NCBI GenBank assembly: GCA_029990175.1
Contig: JARKIP010000003.1
Span: 4,712,001 to 4,776,000, forward strand
Direction of reading: 5' to 3'
Source of the DNA: Petunia secreta
Taxonomy: Eukaryota > Streptophyta > Magnoliopsida > Solanales > Solanaceae
Length of the DNA: 64,000 bases
The position numbers and the translations under genes were made by a program. Positions 1 to 9,900 of the stretch are shown here, in pieces (within the stretch, counting starts at the first letter, position 1; every line of letters starts with the position of its first letter). Below the pieces are notes generated by a model, which ran no database searches, had not been told where the DNA came from, and saw only the letters and a list, made by a program, of their open reading frames with translations.

Positions 1-967
1 TTTTTTTTTACCTTTTCTCATCATCTCTTTGAAGAGCAACGTGTGAGCCTGGATTGATGTCTCTTAAAACATATAAATATGCTGGTAACTTCTGAAAGTT
101 CTCCTCAGGCGTCCCTCTAATTAAAGACTCCCCTTCTTTTATAGCACGCCATGCCTTATTATAAGAGTTTTCAACTCCCATTTTCCTTCTAATCTCTGCC
201 ACTACAAAATTAGGCTTAACAGGATAATTATCGTCTCTCAGATTCTCAACTATCTCATCTCGAACAATCTTTGACGTAGCCTATTTTTGGTCTTTTTTTC
301 TATCATCCACTGAGCAAGTGTGATTCTTCTCAAACTTCAGTATTTTGAACAGTGTGGACTGTTTAATTCTGGAAGATCGAACAATCCGCTCACATTTTTC
401 ATTCATGCACGCCAGTGAATATCTCGTTGTGCTTGATCTCACAACCTTGAATTCAAAATGGTGTACAATTGCAGTTGTCTGGAAACATTTAGTGACACAC
501 TGTTTGTTTAAAAAAATTGATCCAACCTTGATGTCGTCCAAATTTGCATTTTCTTTTAGTATTGGACGAGGAGATTCTCTTATTTTCTTCCTTGAATACC
601 TCTTTCTCTTTTTTGCAGCACTTGATGTCTCAGGAAGTTGAAGATTTACAAGCTGTTGTTCTGTGTTTTCAGCATGCATTAACTCTTGATCTACTGCTAC
701 AGATTCGACAGACGGAGGTGTTAAAGCTATCACTTCAAAAGCATCATCGTTGTCTATTTGCATTATCATTTTCCCTTCAGCGTAATCAACTCTCTCAGAC
801 TGTGGAGATCGTTGTGTAATGTCAATTATGAAACATCTACTCCTATACTCGAAATTGTTCTTCATCAAGCGTAAACAGCTGATTAAATCATCAGTATTTT
901 TATAGGGACCCCTTTGTTGTTCCAAACGCAATACCCAACCATATGAATGTGTCAAAATGTTCTTCAT
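1..967 (-). pseudogene. MULE (MuDR-type) transposase, 5' part, cut by window edge
   Basis: N-terminal part of a Mutator-like transposase, which would bind and cut element ends in the nucleus. From 967 downward the reading frame carries an N-terminal domain, a Lys/Arg-rich stretch (KKRKRYSRKK) that could be a nuclear signal, and the MuDR DNA-binding region (IKVGSIFLNK, then CX4C-like Cys and a terminal NHTC). The second part (202-8) holds the MULE signature KAWRAIKEGESLIRG and LPAYLYVL. Both parts share one frame and are separated only by an in-frame TAG (plus-strand CTA at 281-283), so I read one gene with a nonsense mutation. At the window edge a GT after the EKR codons looks like an intron donor, so the DDE domain would lie left of position 1. 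The start at 967 is the first Met of the open frame; an upstream exon is possible. Confidence 0.8.
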
Positions 968-1281
968 CTAAATCTATTTTTTTCCAAAGGTTTTTTCTGA
1001 AATCTTCAAATGTATCTGAGTATGCAGAAAAATCCTTGTCTCATGATCTATGTACTTATAATCTGGTGTCTATTCCCCATTGAATGCAAGAACAATACAC
1101 TGTTTACCCATTACCTGCAGTTATAAATATAGTAAAAACACTAAATTAAGTGACAAAGAAAACCACATGGTAAAATACTGTAATTGTAGCTTAATAATGA
1201 AAGCTTAAGAACTGCTAACCTATAAGCTAAATATACATATCCATAGTATAATGGATAATTATACAGGGGAGGGGAATTTTT

Positions 1282-1945
1282 GAAGTGCAGTTCTATATGC
1301 TAAAATATAGCATAGCTACAGGATATTGTAATGGGACTTTGCTTCAACTTAGCAATAAGCCCCAGCATTTAATACTGGACAACAGGGGGGATTTTTTGAA
1401 GTGCAGCTTTATATCATAAAATATAATCATAGCTACAGGATATTGTAATGGAGCTTTTCTTCAACGTAACACTAAACCCCAGCATTTTGTGCTGGACAAC
1501 AGGGTTTTTTTTGAAGTGCAGCTTTATATCCTAAAATATAGCATAGCTACAGGATATTATAATGGGGCTTTGCTTCAACGTAACACTAAGCCCCAACATT
1601 TAGTGCTGGACAACAGGATTTTTTTGAAGTGCAGCTCTATATGCTAAAATATAGCATAGCTACAGGATATTGTAATGGGACTTTGCTTCAACTTAACAGT
1701 ATTCTCCAGCATTTAATGCTGGACAACAGGGGGATTTTTTGAAGTGCAGCTTTATATCATAAAATATAATCATAGTTACAGGATATTGTAATGGTGCTTT
1801 GCTTCAATGTAACACTAATCTCCAGCATTTAATGCTGGACAACAGGTCATTTTGAAGTGCTAAGTTAAAATATAATCATAGGTACAGGATATTATAGTGG
1901 GGCTTTGCTTCAACGTAACACAAACCCCCAGCACCTAGTGCAATA
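1282..1945. repeat. Tandem array, about 115-bp unit, six copies
   Basis: Copies begin at 1282, 1398, 1513, 1626, 1741 and 1854 with GAAGTGCAG, so the spacing is 113-116 bp. Each contains a TAAAATATA...CATAGCTACAGGATATT core, a CTTTGCTTCAACGTAACA-like block, and a short inverted repeat (CCAGCATTTAATGCTGG and variants) followed by ACAACAGG. The last copy is shortened. The array lies upstream of the minus-strand MULE gene, so it may be part of that element's terminal or promoter region. Region 968-1281 has no gene. Confidence 0.9.
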
Positions 1946-2359
1946 TACACTTTTGAACTTAATGCAGATTGATATTAATTATATATAACAGTAAAATCGC
2001 GTCTCACAAAAACAAATTTGTTTACAGTACAAATGAGATCATAATCACGAATTTTTATTTCAAATCATTGTTTTAAAGTCACAAAAACAGATATATTTCC
2101 GCAAAATAACTAAAATTCAGCACAGAAACATCGCAGAAATTGAGAAAAAGCAGCTCAAATTACCTTTTATAGTTTGAATTTGAAACTTCCGAAGATCTGG
2201 AGAGAGAATGTGTGCTTTGCTCTGTTTTTTTTTTTCACGCGTGATTCGTATTTATTGTTGAGCTGTAGGTTTTTAAGGGTAGTTCAGTAAATTCAATGTA
2301 TGAGATGTTGTTAGCGGCAGTAGCCTGTATGTACGTGAGTCATTATTGGCTATTTCTCA
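1946..2359. other. AT-rich spacer, no gene seen
   Basis: AT-rich sequence with a T-run near 2226-2238. I see no coding frame and no clear terminal inverted repeat, although the outer end of the left MULE may lie here. Confidence 0.5.
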
Positions 2360-2579
2360 ATGAATTTTGAAACTGTGGATGGAACTCATTTAATGTGTCC
2401 AAAATTGGCTAGTCATCAAATTTTCGCGATAGCTTCTCGAGCCTGTAAGAATTGCAAATGGGAGTGCAAAAAATTTCACGGCGTGCTATCCATAAAGGGT
2501 GGTTTTGCAAAAATATCTGCGTTAAGAAATATTTTAGCAAAATACCTTTTTTCGCCCCGGAGCCAAGACTTCAATGCAA

Positions 2580-2860
2580 AAATCTTGTAAGTCTTGGCAA
2601 TTGCCAAAACTTCAAAGGCAAGTACTGTTTTGCCAATACTTCAAGTTATATGGCAAGAATGTAGGGAAAGACTGGAAATGGAAAGTATTGACAACTGCCA
2701 AGACTTACGAACAAGTGCAGCAAATGTTGCCTTTTGCCAGCACTTTAAGGGTAAGTGTTGGCAAATAGAGATGGATCAAAGGTACAACCAAGTGCGGCAG
2801 GTATTGCCTTTTGCCAACACTTGAAGGGATAAGTGTTAAAAAGTAGAGAGATATAAAGAC
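2580..2860. repeat. Short tandem and inverted repeats with TTGCCAACACTT motif
   Basis: Two copies of a 77-bp unit start at 2713 and 2790 (AAGTGCAGCAAATGTTGCC and AAGTGCGGCAGGTATTGCC). Each contains a small hairpin with TTGCCA(A/G)CACTT facing AAGTGTT(GGCAA). Diverged forms of the same motif occur from about 2590. There is no TSD or coding content, and the origin is unknown. Confidence 0.6.
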
Positions 2861-2955
2861 AAGTCTTGCTCCCGACCTAAAAACTTGGCAGCAGTGTTTC
2901 GTCAGGATTTTTTTCATTAAACCTTAACGGCATTTTGCAAAACATCTGTTGGCAC

Positions 2956-4440
2956 TAAGGGTGGGCATTCGGAATTTCGGTTCGGGTTCGGTTTTTCTAA
3001 ATTCAGAATTTCAGTTTTTGGTACTCAAACGTCGATACCAAATACCAAACCAAAATTTATTCGGTTCGGTTAGTTCGGTTCGATTTCGGTTTTATAATTC
3101 GGTTTTATTTCATTCAATTGATAGCATTTTTACAAAACCAAAATTTATAGTAGCATAAGTTAAAGTTGCATGGTGAAAATTTGGATGGATCATAACTAAG
3201 TAGGAAGTGGTGAAGTGCCACTGTACTAGCTCTTAAGGTTGTTCAACCTTAAATAATAACGCTTTCAATCTTGAACATGATAGTAGAAAGTTAGAATTAT
3301 AGACGGCAAGTGCAAAGCAAGCTATGGATGCAAGCAATGTTGCGAGAATCTTCATTTGCCTGACATATTCATGTGGACTAGGGCTGTTTATTTTTCGGTT
3401 TAAACCGATAAACCGAACCGATAAAAAGTTAATGGTTTATAAATATTGTGTTATCGGGTTATCGGTTATTTAACGGTTTGCAAAAAAAATTTATCGGGTT
3501 AGCGGTTCGGTTGTCGATTTGTACATTTTCTTATTGGTTTAACCGATAATCCAATAAGGTTTTCAAATTTACTATATTGTGCTTATGTGCATAAAAGTAG
3601 TATACTTAATTACTATTAGTTGGAACTTGGATACCTCAAACTCTAGTCTTTTTTTACTTGTGTAACTTTCAAGTCTCCCCATCTATTTCAACCACGATTT
3701 ACTATTTCACTCATTGCCTCCTCCATTAGTTTATATAATAATGAAGTATATTTGAATCTATTGTTGGTTGCTTTTTTTAATATGACGAATGCTATAAGAG
3801 GCATTTGAATTCACTGTGAAAATAAAGCCGATTTTGTATTGGATGCAATCGTGTAAGAGGTTTTTTTTACACTTGTTAGGCCTAAGTTTCTTAATAGTTA
3901 AACCGAAAACCGAACCGATAAGAACCTAAAACCGATAACCCGAAAACCGATAGCTTATTGGTTCGGTTATTGGTTTAGCACTTTTAAAAACCGAAAACCG
4001 ATAGTCCAAACCGATAAGGTGCAAAACCGAACCGAACCGACCGATAAACACCCCTAATGTGGACTGAGAACTCATACAGCACAGTGAGTGTTTCGTGTGT
4101 ATCCTTAGAAAGGGCTAAAAATTACCAGTAGATGTGTGGTAGAATATTTTAGGAAAGGCACTGGTGAAAGAATGGTCCAGGCTTTTACTACTGTTAGTGT
4201 GTGTCTATTTTGCTATTTGGGCTAAGAAAGAATTGGGTTCGGGTTTAGTAATTAGATTTTTATTATGTATATATTTTAAATATTACTAAAAAAAATCGGA
4301 ATTTCGGTATTCCGAAATTTGACACCTCAAAACTAACCAAAATTTTATATCGAATAATATTCCGAATTACCGAAATTCCAAAACTAAAAAACCAAATTAA
4401 TTTGGTTCGCTTCGGTTTTTGAATTTTATGCCAAGCCCTA
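2956..4440. mobile_element. hAT-type non-autonomous element (outer)
   Basis: The ends are TAAGGGTGGGCAT (left) and, on the opposite strand, TAGGGCTTGGCAT (right). They are flanked by a perfect 8-bp direct repeat GTTGGCAC at 2948-2955 and 4441-4448, the TSD size of the hAT superfamily. The interior is non-coding and rich in TTCGGTTCGGTT-like runs next to both ends, typical of plant hAT MITEs. It is interrupted by a second element at 3379-4056. No transposase is present, so it would need one in trans. Confidence 0.88.
3379..4056. mobile_element. hAT-type MITE (inner, nested)
   Basis: The 678-bp element starts TAGGGCTGTTTAT and its other end reads TAGGGGTGTTTAT on the opposite strand (12 of 13 bases match). 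It is flanked by a perfect 8-bp TSD, ATGTGGAC, at 3371-3378 and 4057-4064. Both ends are filled with AACCGATAAACCGAACCGA-type repeats. It is non-coding. Its TSD is inside the outer hAT element, so it inserted later. Confidence 0.9.
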
Positions 4441-4448
4441 GTTGGCAC

Positions 4449-4801
4449 GGACAAAAAGGCAAACCATTGCTTATGGTGTCATATTTTTGCAAATTCGCCA
4501 TGGGAGTGAAATACTATTGAAATAGTCTAATAATCTATGAATCCACATCCAGGACATTCTTAAGGACTGTGGGAGCTGATGGTATCAAGAAATCGCCAAT
4601 TGTATAGGATAAAATATCAATGACCAAGACAGTAGGCGGTCAAAATATCACTGATGTATTGGCATGGAACAGAGGAGCTATGTGTAAGTCATGTTTTCTA
4701 TGGGGTACCAAGATGATCAATGGCTTAACAATGTACGACCTTCAGCATATGACAAAGTTATGCGTAAAGCATATGTATATTAATTTGAGAGGCCAATTCA
4801 C
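4449..4801. other. Spacer without recognised gene
   Basis: Moderately AT-rich DNA containing a short open frame (4620-4829) that runs on into the neighbouring MITE. I do not recognise it and do not consider it a gene. Confidence 0.4.
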
Positions 4802-4804
4802 TAA

Positions 4805-5044
4805 GGAGTCGTTTGGTTTGCGGGATTAAATAAGTGGGATATCCCACAAATTTGGAATTACAATAATCCCGGGATTATAATTTCGGGATTAACAATCACA
4901 TCCCCTATCTGGGATTAATAATACCATGAATGTGGTATAAAAATTGTCCTATTTTAACTAATTCCACTAACCAAACATGGGATTAATATAGTCCCAAATT
5001 TAATTCCGGGACTATTAGTCCAATCCCGCCAACCAAACGGCCCC
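4805..5044. mobile_element. PIF/Harbinger (Tourist-like) MITE
   Basis: A 240-bp element bounded by TAA on both sides (4802-4804 and 5045-5047), the 3-bp target typical of PIF/Harbinger. The terminal inverted repeats are GGAGTCGTTTGGTTTGCGGG and, from the right end, GGGGCCGTTTGGTTGGCGGG. The interior has repeated GGGATTA/TAATCCC blocks and no coding capacity. Confidence 0.87.
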
Positions 5045-5047
5045 TAA

Positions 5048-5706
5048 AGTAACAAGGAGGAGGCTAGTTCGGATCAAAGTTTTTTTAAGTAGGTGTTCAT
5101 TATGTACTTGGCAATTCATAATAGGATTTTTTACATTGTATAGATATTTGGAAGTGCCTTTAACAGAAAATAGATACATTTTTTCTAATTTATTGTATAT
5201 AGACATTTAGACTTATGTAGCTATCTTTTATTAGTCATTTTTAAAAACAGATTAACTCCCCTCTAAGCGTGCCTACTTTTGTAGGAACTTGCAATTTTCT
5301 TTTTACTGCATTTATTATTTTTTCAGAATCTCAATTAATTACTCATTTACAATGTGAGTTATCTCCTAATTTTTTGCTCATATCATAACTAAAGTGATAA
5401 ACCAAAAGTTTAAAATTTCAAAATCAAAATTAAACTCAAAGTTCCCTTTTTATCTACTCCAACTTCTATTTGTTTTCATTCGTAATTTTAATCAACAATA
5501 TCATCAGTCTTGGTCCAGAATTCGTCTCTTCCGCCGTGTTTCGTAACTGTTCTCGATAATTCTGCATGTTTTCATTTTTTGTTTGATTAGTTTGATGATA
5601 TTTTTTGAATACAATTTAAATAACATAAATATTTTCTGATCTTTAGTTGATTTTCATAATTTTTAACACTTTTTATTTTATTTTTTGGTACAATTGCACA
5701 GTTTTA
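5048..5706. other. Upstream flank of the Ulp1-type gene
   Basis: AT-rich DNA with no gene of its own. It should hold the promoter of the plus-strand gene starting at 5707 and perhaps the left end of the KAONASHI-like MULE, but I found no inverted repeat matching 16.2-16.6 kb. Confidence 0.4.
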
Positions 5707-8700
5707 ATGGCTAAGCGAGGGGATAAGAATCCCAGAAAACCGGTGCATGTAATTGACGATGATGATTTTCAAGATTTTGATTTTTTCTCTCCTAACAAAA
5801 CAGCCGTTGAGACACCTAGTCGTGTCACTAGGTCCACATGCAAATAGAATAGTAACAAGAGGAGTCGTCAGCCTGATAAGCACAAAATTAAAACAAAAAA
5901 TATTGGTTCAGATGGTAAGGGTAAAGGTGTAAGAGTTGACTCATCGAGCGACGATTCTAACAGCGAGCCCCCTGTTATTGTTAAAAAAAAGAAAGTTTTG
6001 TGTGGTTCATCACCGTCTTCAGTGAAGAAGAAGTTATTTCAAGGGAAGAGTAAGAGAGCAGTTAAATCTGTTAAGAGTGATGACTTTCCTTTGGTTGATG
6101 TCGAGGTATGTTAATATAATATTTCGCACGTGTGTTTCATGGACAGTTTAATTTATTTATTTTAAGTGTGGTTTTTTGTACATACTACATGGATATAACT
6201 TGCATATTACTGATATTCATCTGTAACCTTGCATACACACAGTATATATGCTATTTATATGTTAGTGATATAATCACAGATTCTACATAATAGAGGCATA
6301 TAGCTTGCATATTATATTTCTTTTGTTTACATGCATATTACATAGTATATACAATAGACATATTTGTGATATAGGAGTTTATTGACATACTAGAAGGATA
6401 CTTATTGCATATTACTGATATTAAACTTTCAAATGCATACAAATAGTATACATAGTACATACTATTACTGATATTCACCTTAGCATAATGTGAATTAAGC
6501 AATAAACACTGTATTTTCCATCATACCAATTTAGTTTCTCATTAGATGTATTTAGTTTGTATAGATAGGTATTATTCTTATATTATCATTATGTTAAATT
6601 AAAATTTTATTTGTTTTGTGTGGTTGTACTTATTGTTTCCTTTAATTTTTCTCTCATGTTAATATTTATTCTTGTATTAGCCATTGAAACTCTATTTTCG
6701 TCCGGATCAACACCGAAGCCGTAGGATATGTACTCATACAAATGTTGAAGCTGTTCCAACTATCAAGCAGGTTCTTAATGATAGATTATTGGAAATTTTT
6801 AGGCAGCCTTGTTTTGGTCATTTTCTTGACATGCCTGCCTTCGTTACGTGTAACAAATTGCTGAATTCCTTGTTGTTGCGAGAGGTATGTCCGCCAAGGG
6901 ATGATACCGACGCTTTATGGTTTGACTTTTACGGCAATAAAATGAGGTTTGGACTGTTGGAGTTTGGTTTGGTTACTGGACTCAACTGTGTGGGTGATCA
7001 TTTAAAAGAGTACCATATGGAAGTGCCTAACAAATTGCTACAGTTGTACTTTGGTGGAGCAACGAAAGTTACAAAGAAAGCATTGGTTGAGTGTTTTGTT
7101 AGCAAAAAGTGGAGAAGTTATGAAGACGCTATTACGCTTGCTGCTTTATATTTCATCCATACATGTTTGTTTTCTATAAAGAATTCAGCAAATTTTGATA
7201 CTACTATTGGGGGAGAAGGAATTTAATGTTGTTGAATGTGATGCATGGCAGACCTTCCCATGGGGTGCAAAGGTGTTTCTTGCGACAATTATGTCGATGC
7301 ATGACAAGTTGATGCCCTTTCTACAGTGTTAACGCTTTGCTGGATTGCCGTATGCATTGCAGGCATGGTTTTATGAAAGTTGCCCCACTGTGCATGACAA
7401 GATTGCTTTTAGAGTTGCAAACACATCCCCCCGAATTCTTAATTGGCATGTAAAGAGGACTTATGATTTTGAAGAGTTGCAAAATGGGTTTTTCAGTTTA
7501 AAGAAACGCCAGGTTTGATTTATTTATTTCAACTGTTTCTGTTGATACTACACGCATATACCTTGCATATTAGCTTTCTTCATATGTATATATGTATAAA
7601 CTTTCTTTGTGTGATATTCAAATATTAGTGATATAGGCACACAATGTACATACTACTGTGATATTGCTTGCATATTAGTGATATTCTTGTTTTAACATGC
7701 ATATACACTGTATATTTTACATACATATTATTCATGTAGGAGTATACTGTACATACAAGAGTGATATGTATTGTATATCTGTATTATTAAACTTGTAACA
7801 TGCATACAAATAGTATATATTGTGCATACACATTACTGATTTTCATATTAGCATAATGTCAATATATGAATAAACACAGTATACATTCTTTATAGCATTT
7901 GTATTCTATCTGTTGGTTAATTTTTATTATGTTTTCTTTGATTATTATTTATGTATATCTAAAATATGTAACATATAATACTTCTTTTAAGGTACTGTTT
8001 TCAAAGGTTGAACCTTCTGAAGAAGAACTTGTCAGACTTAAACTGCCGGAGGTTAAGTCATTTGATATTGGTCCAGCGGATGGAGATGAACCAAATTGTG
8101 ATGAGGCTGCTGGTGTAACTCAAAATTTACCAATGGCAGGACCAGGACATCAACCAACTACTAGTCGTCTTAATCATCACCGATCACCCGATGTGCAATT
8201 ATTGTTTGGTCAACAAAAATTGTTGCAAGCTGATGTGCGTGGGTTGAAGTTGCATATGGTCAAATGTTTTGATAAAATCTTCAAGAAGCTAAACATTGAT
8301 CCGGATGACTTGGGAGAAAGCCATGATTGTGATGGGATATGTGTTTGTGCTTGTAATTTGCTTTTTGTTTGTTATTTTCAATTATTAACCTTTTTCTTCT
8401 TCTTATTATTAAAGGTTTCTGGGTCGGGCAAAGCAACAAATGGAAGAGATGAACATCAGGCTGATGGTCCCTTTGTTGAAAATTTTGAGCAGGAAGAAGA
8501 ATTGAATTTTGCATATCAATGCTATGGTATTTATGTATTCATGTCTTTGCATTTTTGCATCACAGAAATAATTGTTTATCTTGTGTGTATTGGTTCATTA
8601 ATTTTTTGTTTCCAGGACCGTTTGAAAAACAACCACAGATGTCCCATGAAAATGCAGATTTTCCTGATGGATGTCAAACGGAAAATCCATAAGGTATTCA

Positions 8701-9055
8701 GTCTTAGTTTTCTTCAATATAAACTGTTTGTTTCTTTTTAAATTGCATTTTTAATTTATTTTTTTATATACATTGTTGGTTTTGAAAAATATTCTGTAAA
8801 TAAACTTTTGTTGTTTGTCTATCTCTTTTGTTTAGAATCTGTGGAAAAGGTGCCAGAAATATTTTGTGATGAGCAAGTTAGCTTGGACGGATTCTCCCTT
8901 ACAATCCTCTAGGTCTGCATCACTTTTGTGTCCAGTATTAACTGAATATTCATTTTTAAATTGTTCATTTTAACACCTTTTTTTTTTTTTTTTTTTTTTT
9001 TTGGTTTCTGTAGACTTTGTTACTGAGCATGAAACAATGGCTAATGTTGTGGAAG

Positions 9056-9125
9056 GTTAATCTGTTTTACATTCACTTCAATTGTGTGGTGTTAATCTGT
9101 TTTACATTCACTTCAATTGTGTGGT
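9056..9125. repeat. Perfect 35-bp tandem duplication
   Basis: The 35-bp unit that begins GTTAATCTGTTTTACATTCA occurs twice in a row (9056-9090 and 9091-9125). The next six bases start a third copy. It lies in a putative intron of the Ulp1-type gene. Confidence 0.9.
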
Positions 9126-9212
9126 GTTAATAAATTGGATGCTATTATGCTTATTTAATTGTTTATTTATTTATTGTTTTTTTTTTTTGTACTTTTCTTG
9201 CGTTATTACCTT

Positions 9213-9900
9213 CAGAGGAGCAACATGACAAGTCTCATTCTGTGCAAGTTAATTCAGATGGAAGTGATTTGGTTAAACCTCAAGGTATACCTAGTATACC
9301 TTCCCAATATTTACATATACATCTGTTCTATAGATTTCTCATTTTTTTAATGTTTTTTTATTATATTTTTCCTGTGAGAACCTACATAAGAGGAACAAAG
9401 AGATCCTTATGATGTTGAAGGTAATTCAGATGAAATTGAGATGGTTAATTCTTAAGGTATTAATAATATATTTCTAAAAGATTAAGCAAATATTCAAGGA
9501 GTGTTTTTGCAATATTTCCTGAATATTCAATCAAAATATTCATTTGTTCAATAGATTTCATTTTTTTTTTTGGTTCTTTATTTTCCTGTTAGAACTTATA
9601 CAAGAGAAGCAGAGAGATCCTCATGGTGTTGAAGGTAATTCAGATGGAATTGAGATGGTTAATTCTCAAGGTATTCACAATATATTTTTTAAATATTAAT
9701 CAAATATTTAAGGAATATTTTCCCAATATTTACTGAATATTCAATCAAAATATTTATTTGTTCAATAGATTTTATTTTTTTTGTTTATGTTTTTTTTTTT
9801 TTGTTCTTTATTTTCCTGTTAGAACCTATACAAGACAAGTATAGAGATTTTCATGGTGTGGAAGGTAATGCACATGGAATTGACAAGGTTAATCCTCAAG
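9213..9900 (+). repeat. Tandemly duplicated small exons of the Ulp1-type gene
   Basis: Four exon-like segments near 9213-9282, 9380-9455, 9592-9670 and 9822-9900 encode related peptides: variants of an EEQ/IQEKQRDPH start, a VEGNSDGIEMVN core, and an ending at CAAG followed by GTAT. The intervening sequences are also similar (AATATTTACTGAATATTCAATC, then GTTCTTTATTTTCCTGTTAGAAC). The unit of about 210-230 bp was therefore amplified as exon plus intron. The second copy has a stop near its end. Confidence 0.75.

Noticed and set aside
4620..4829. 69-codon open frame starting MTKTVGGQNITD
   Set aside because: Runs into the Harbinger MITE, no known motif, no upstream or downstream exon; probably chance.
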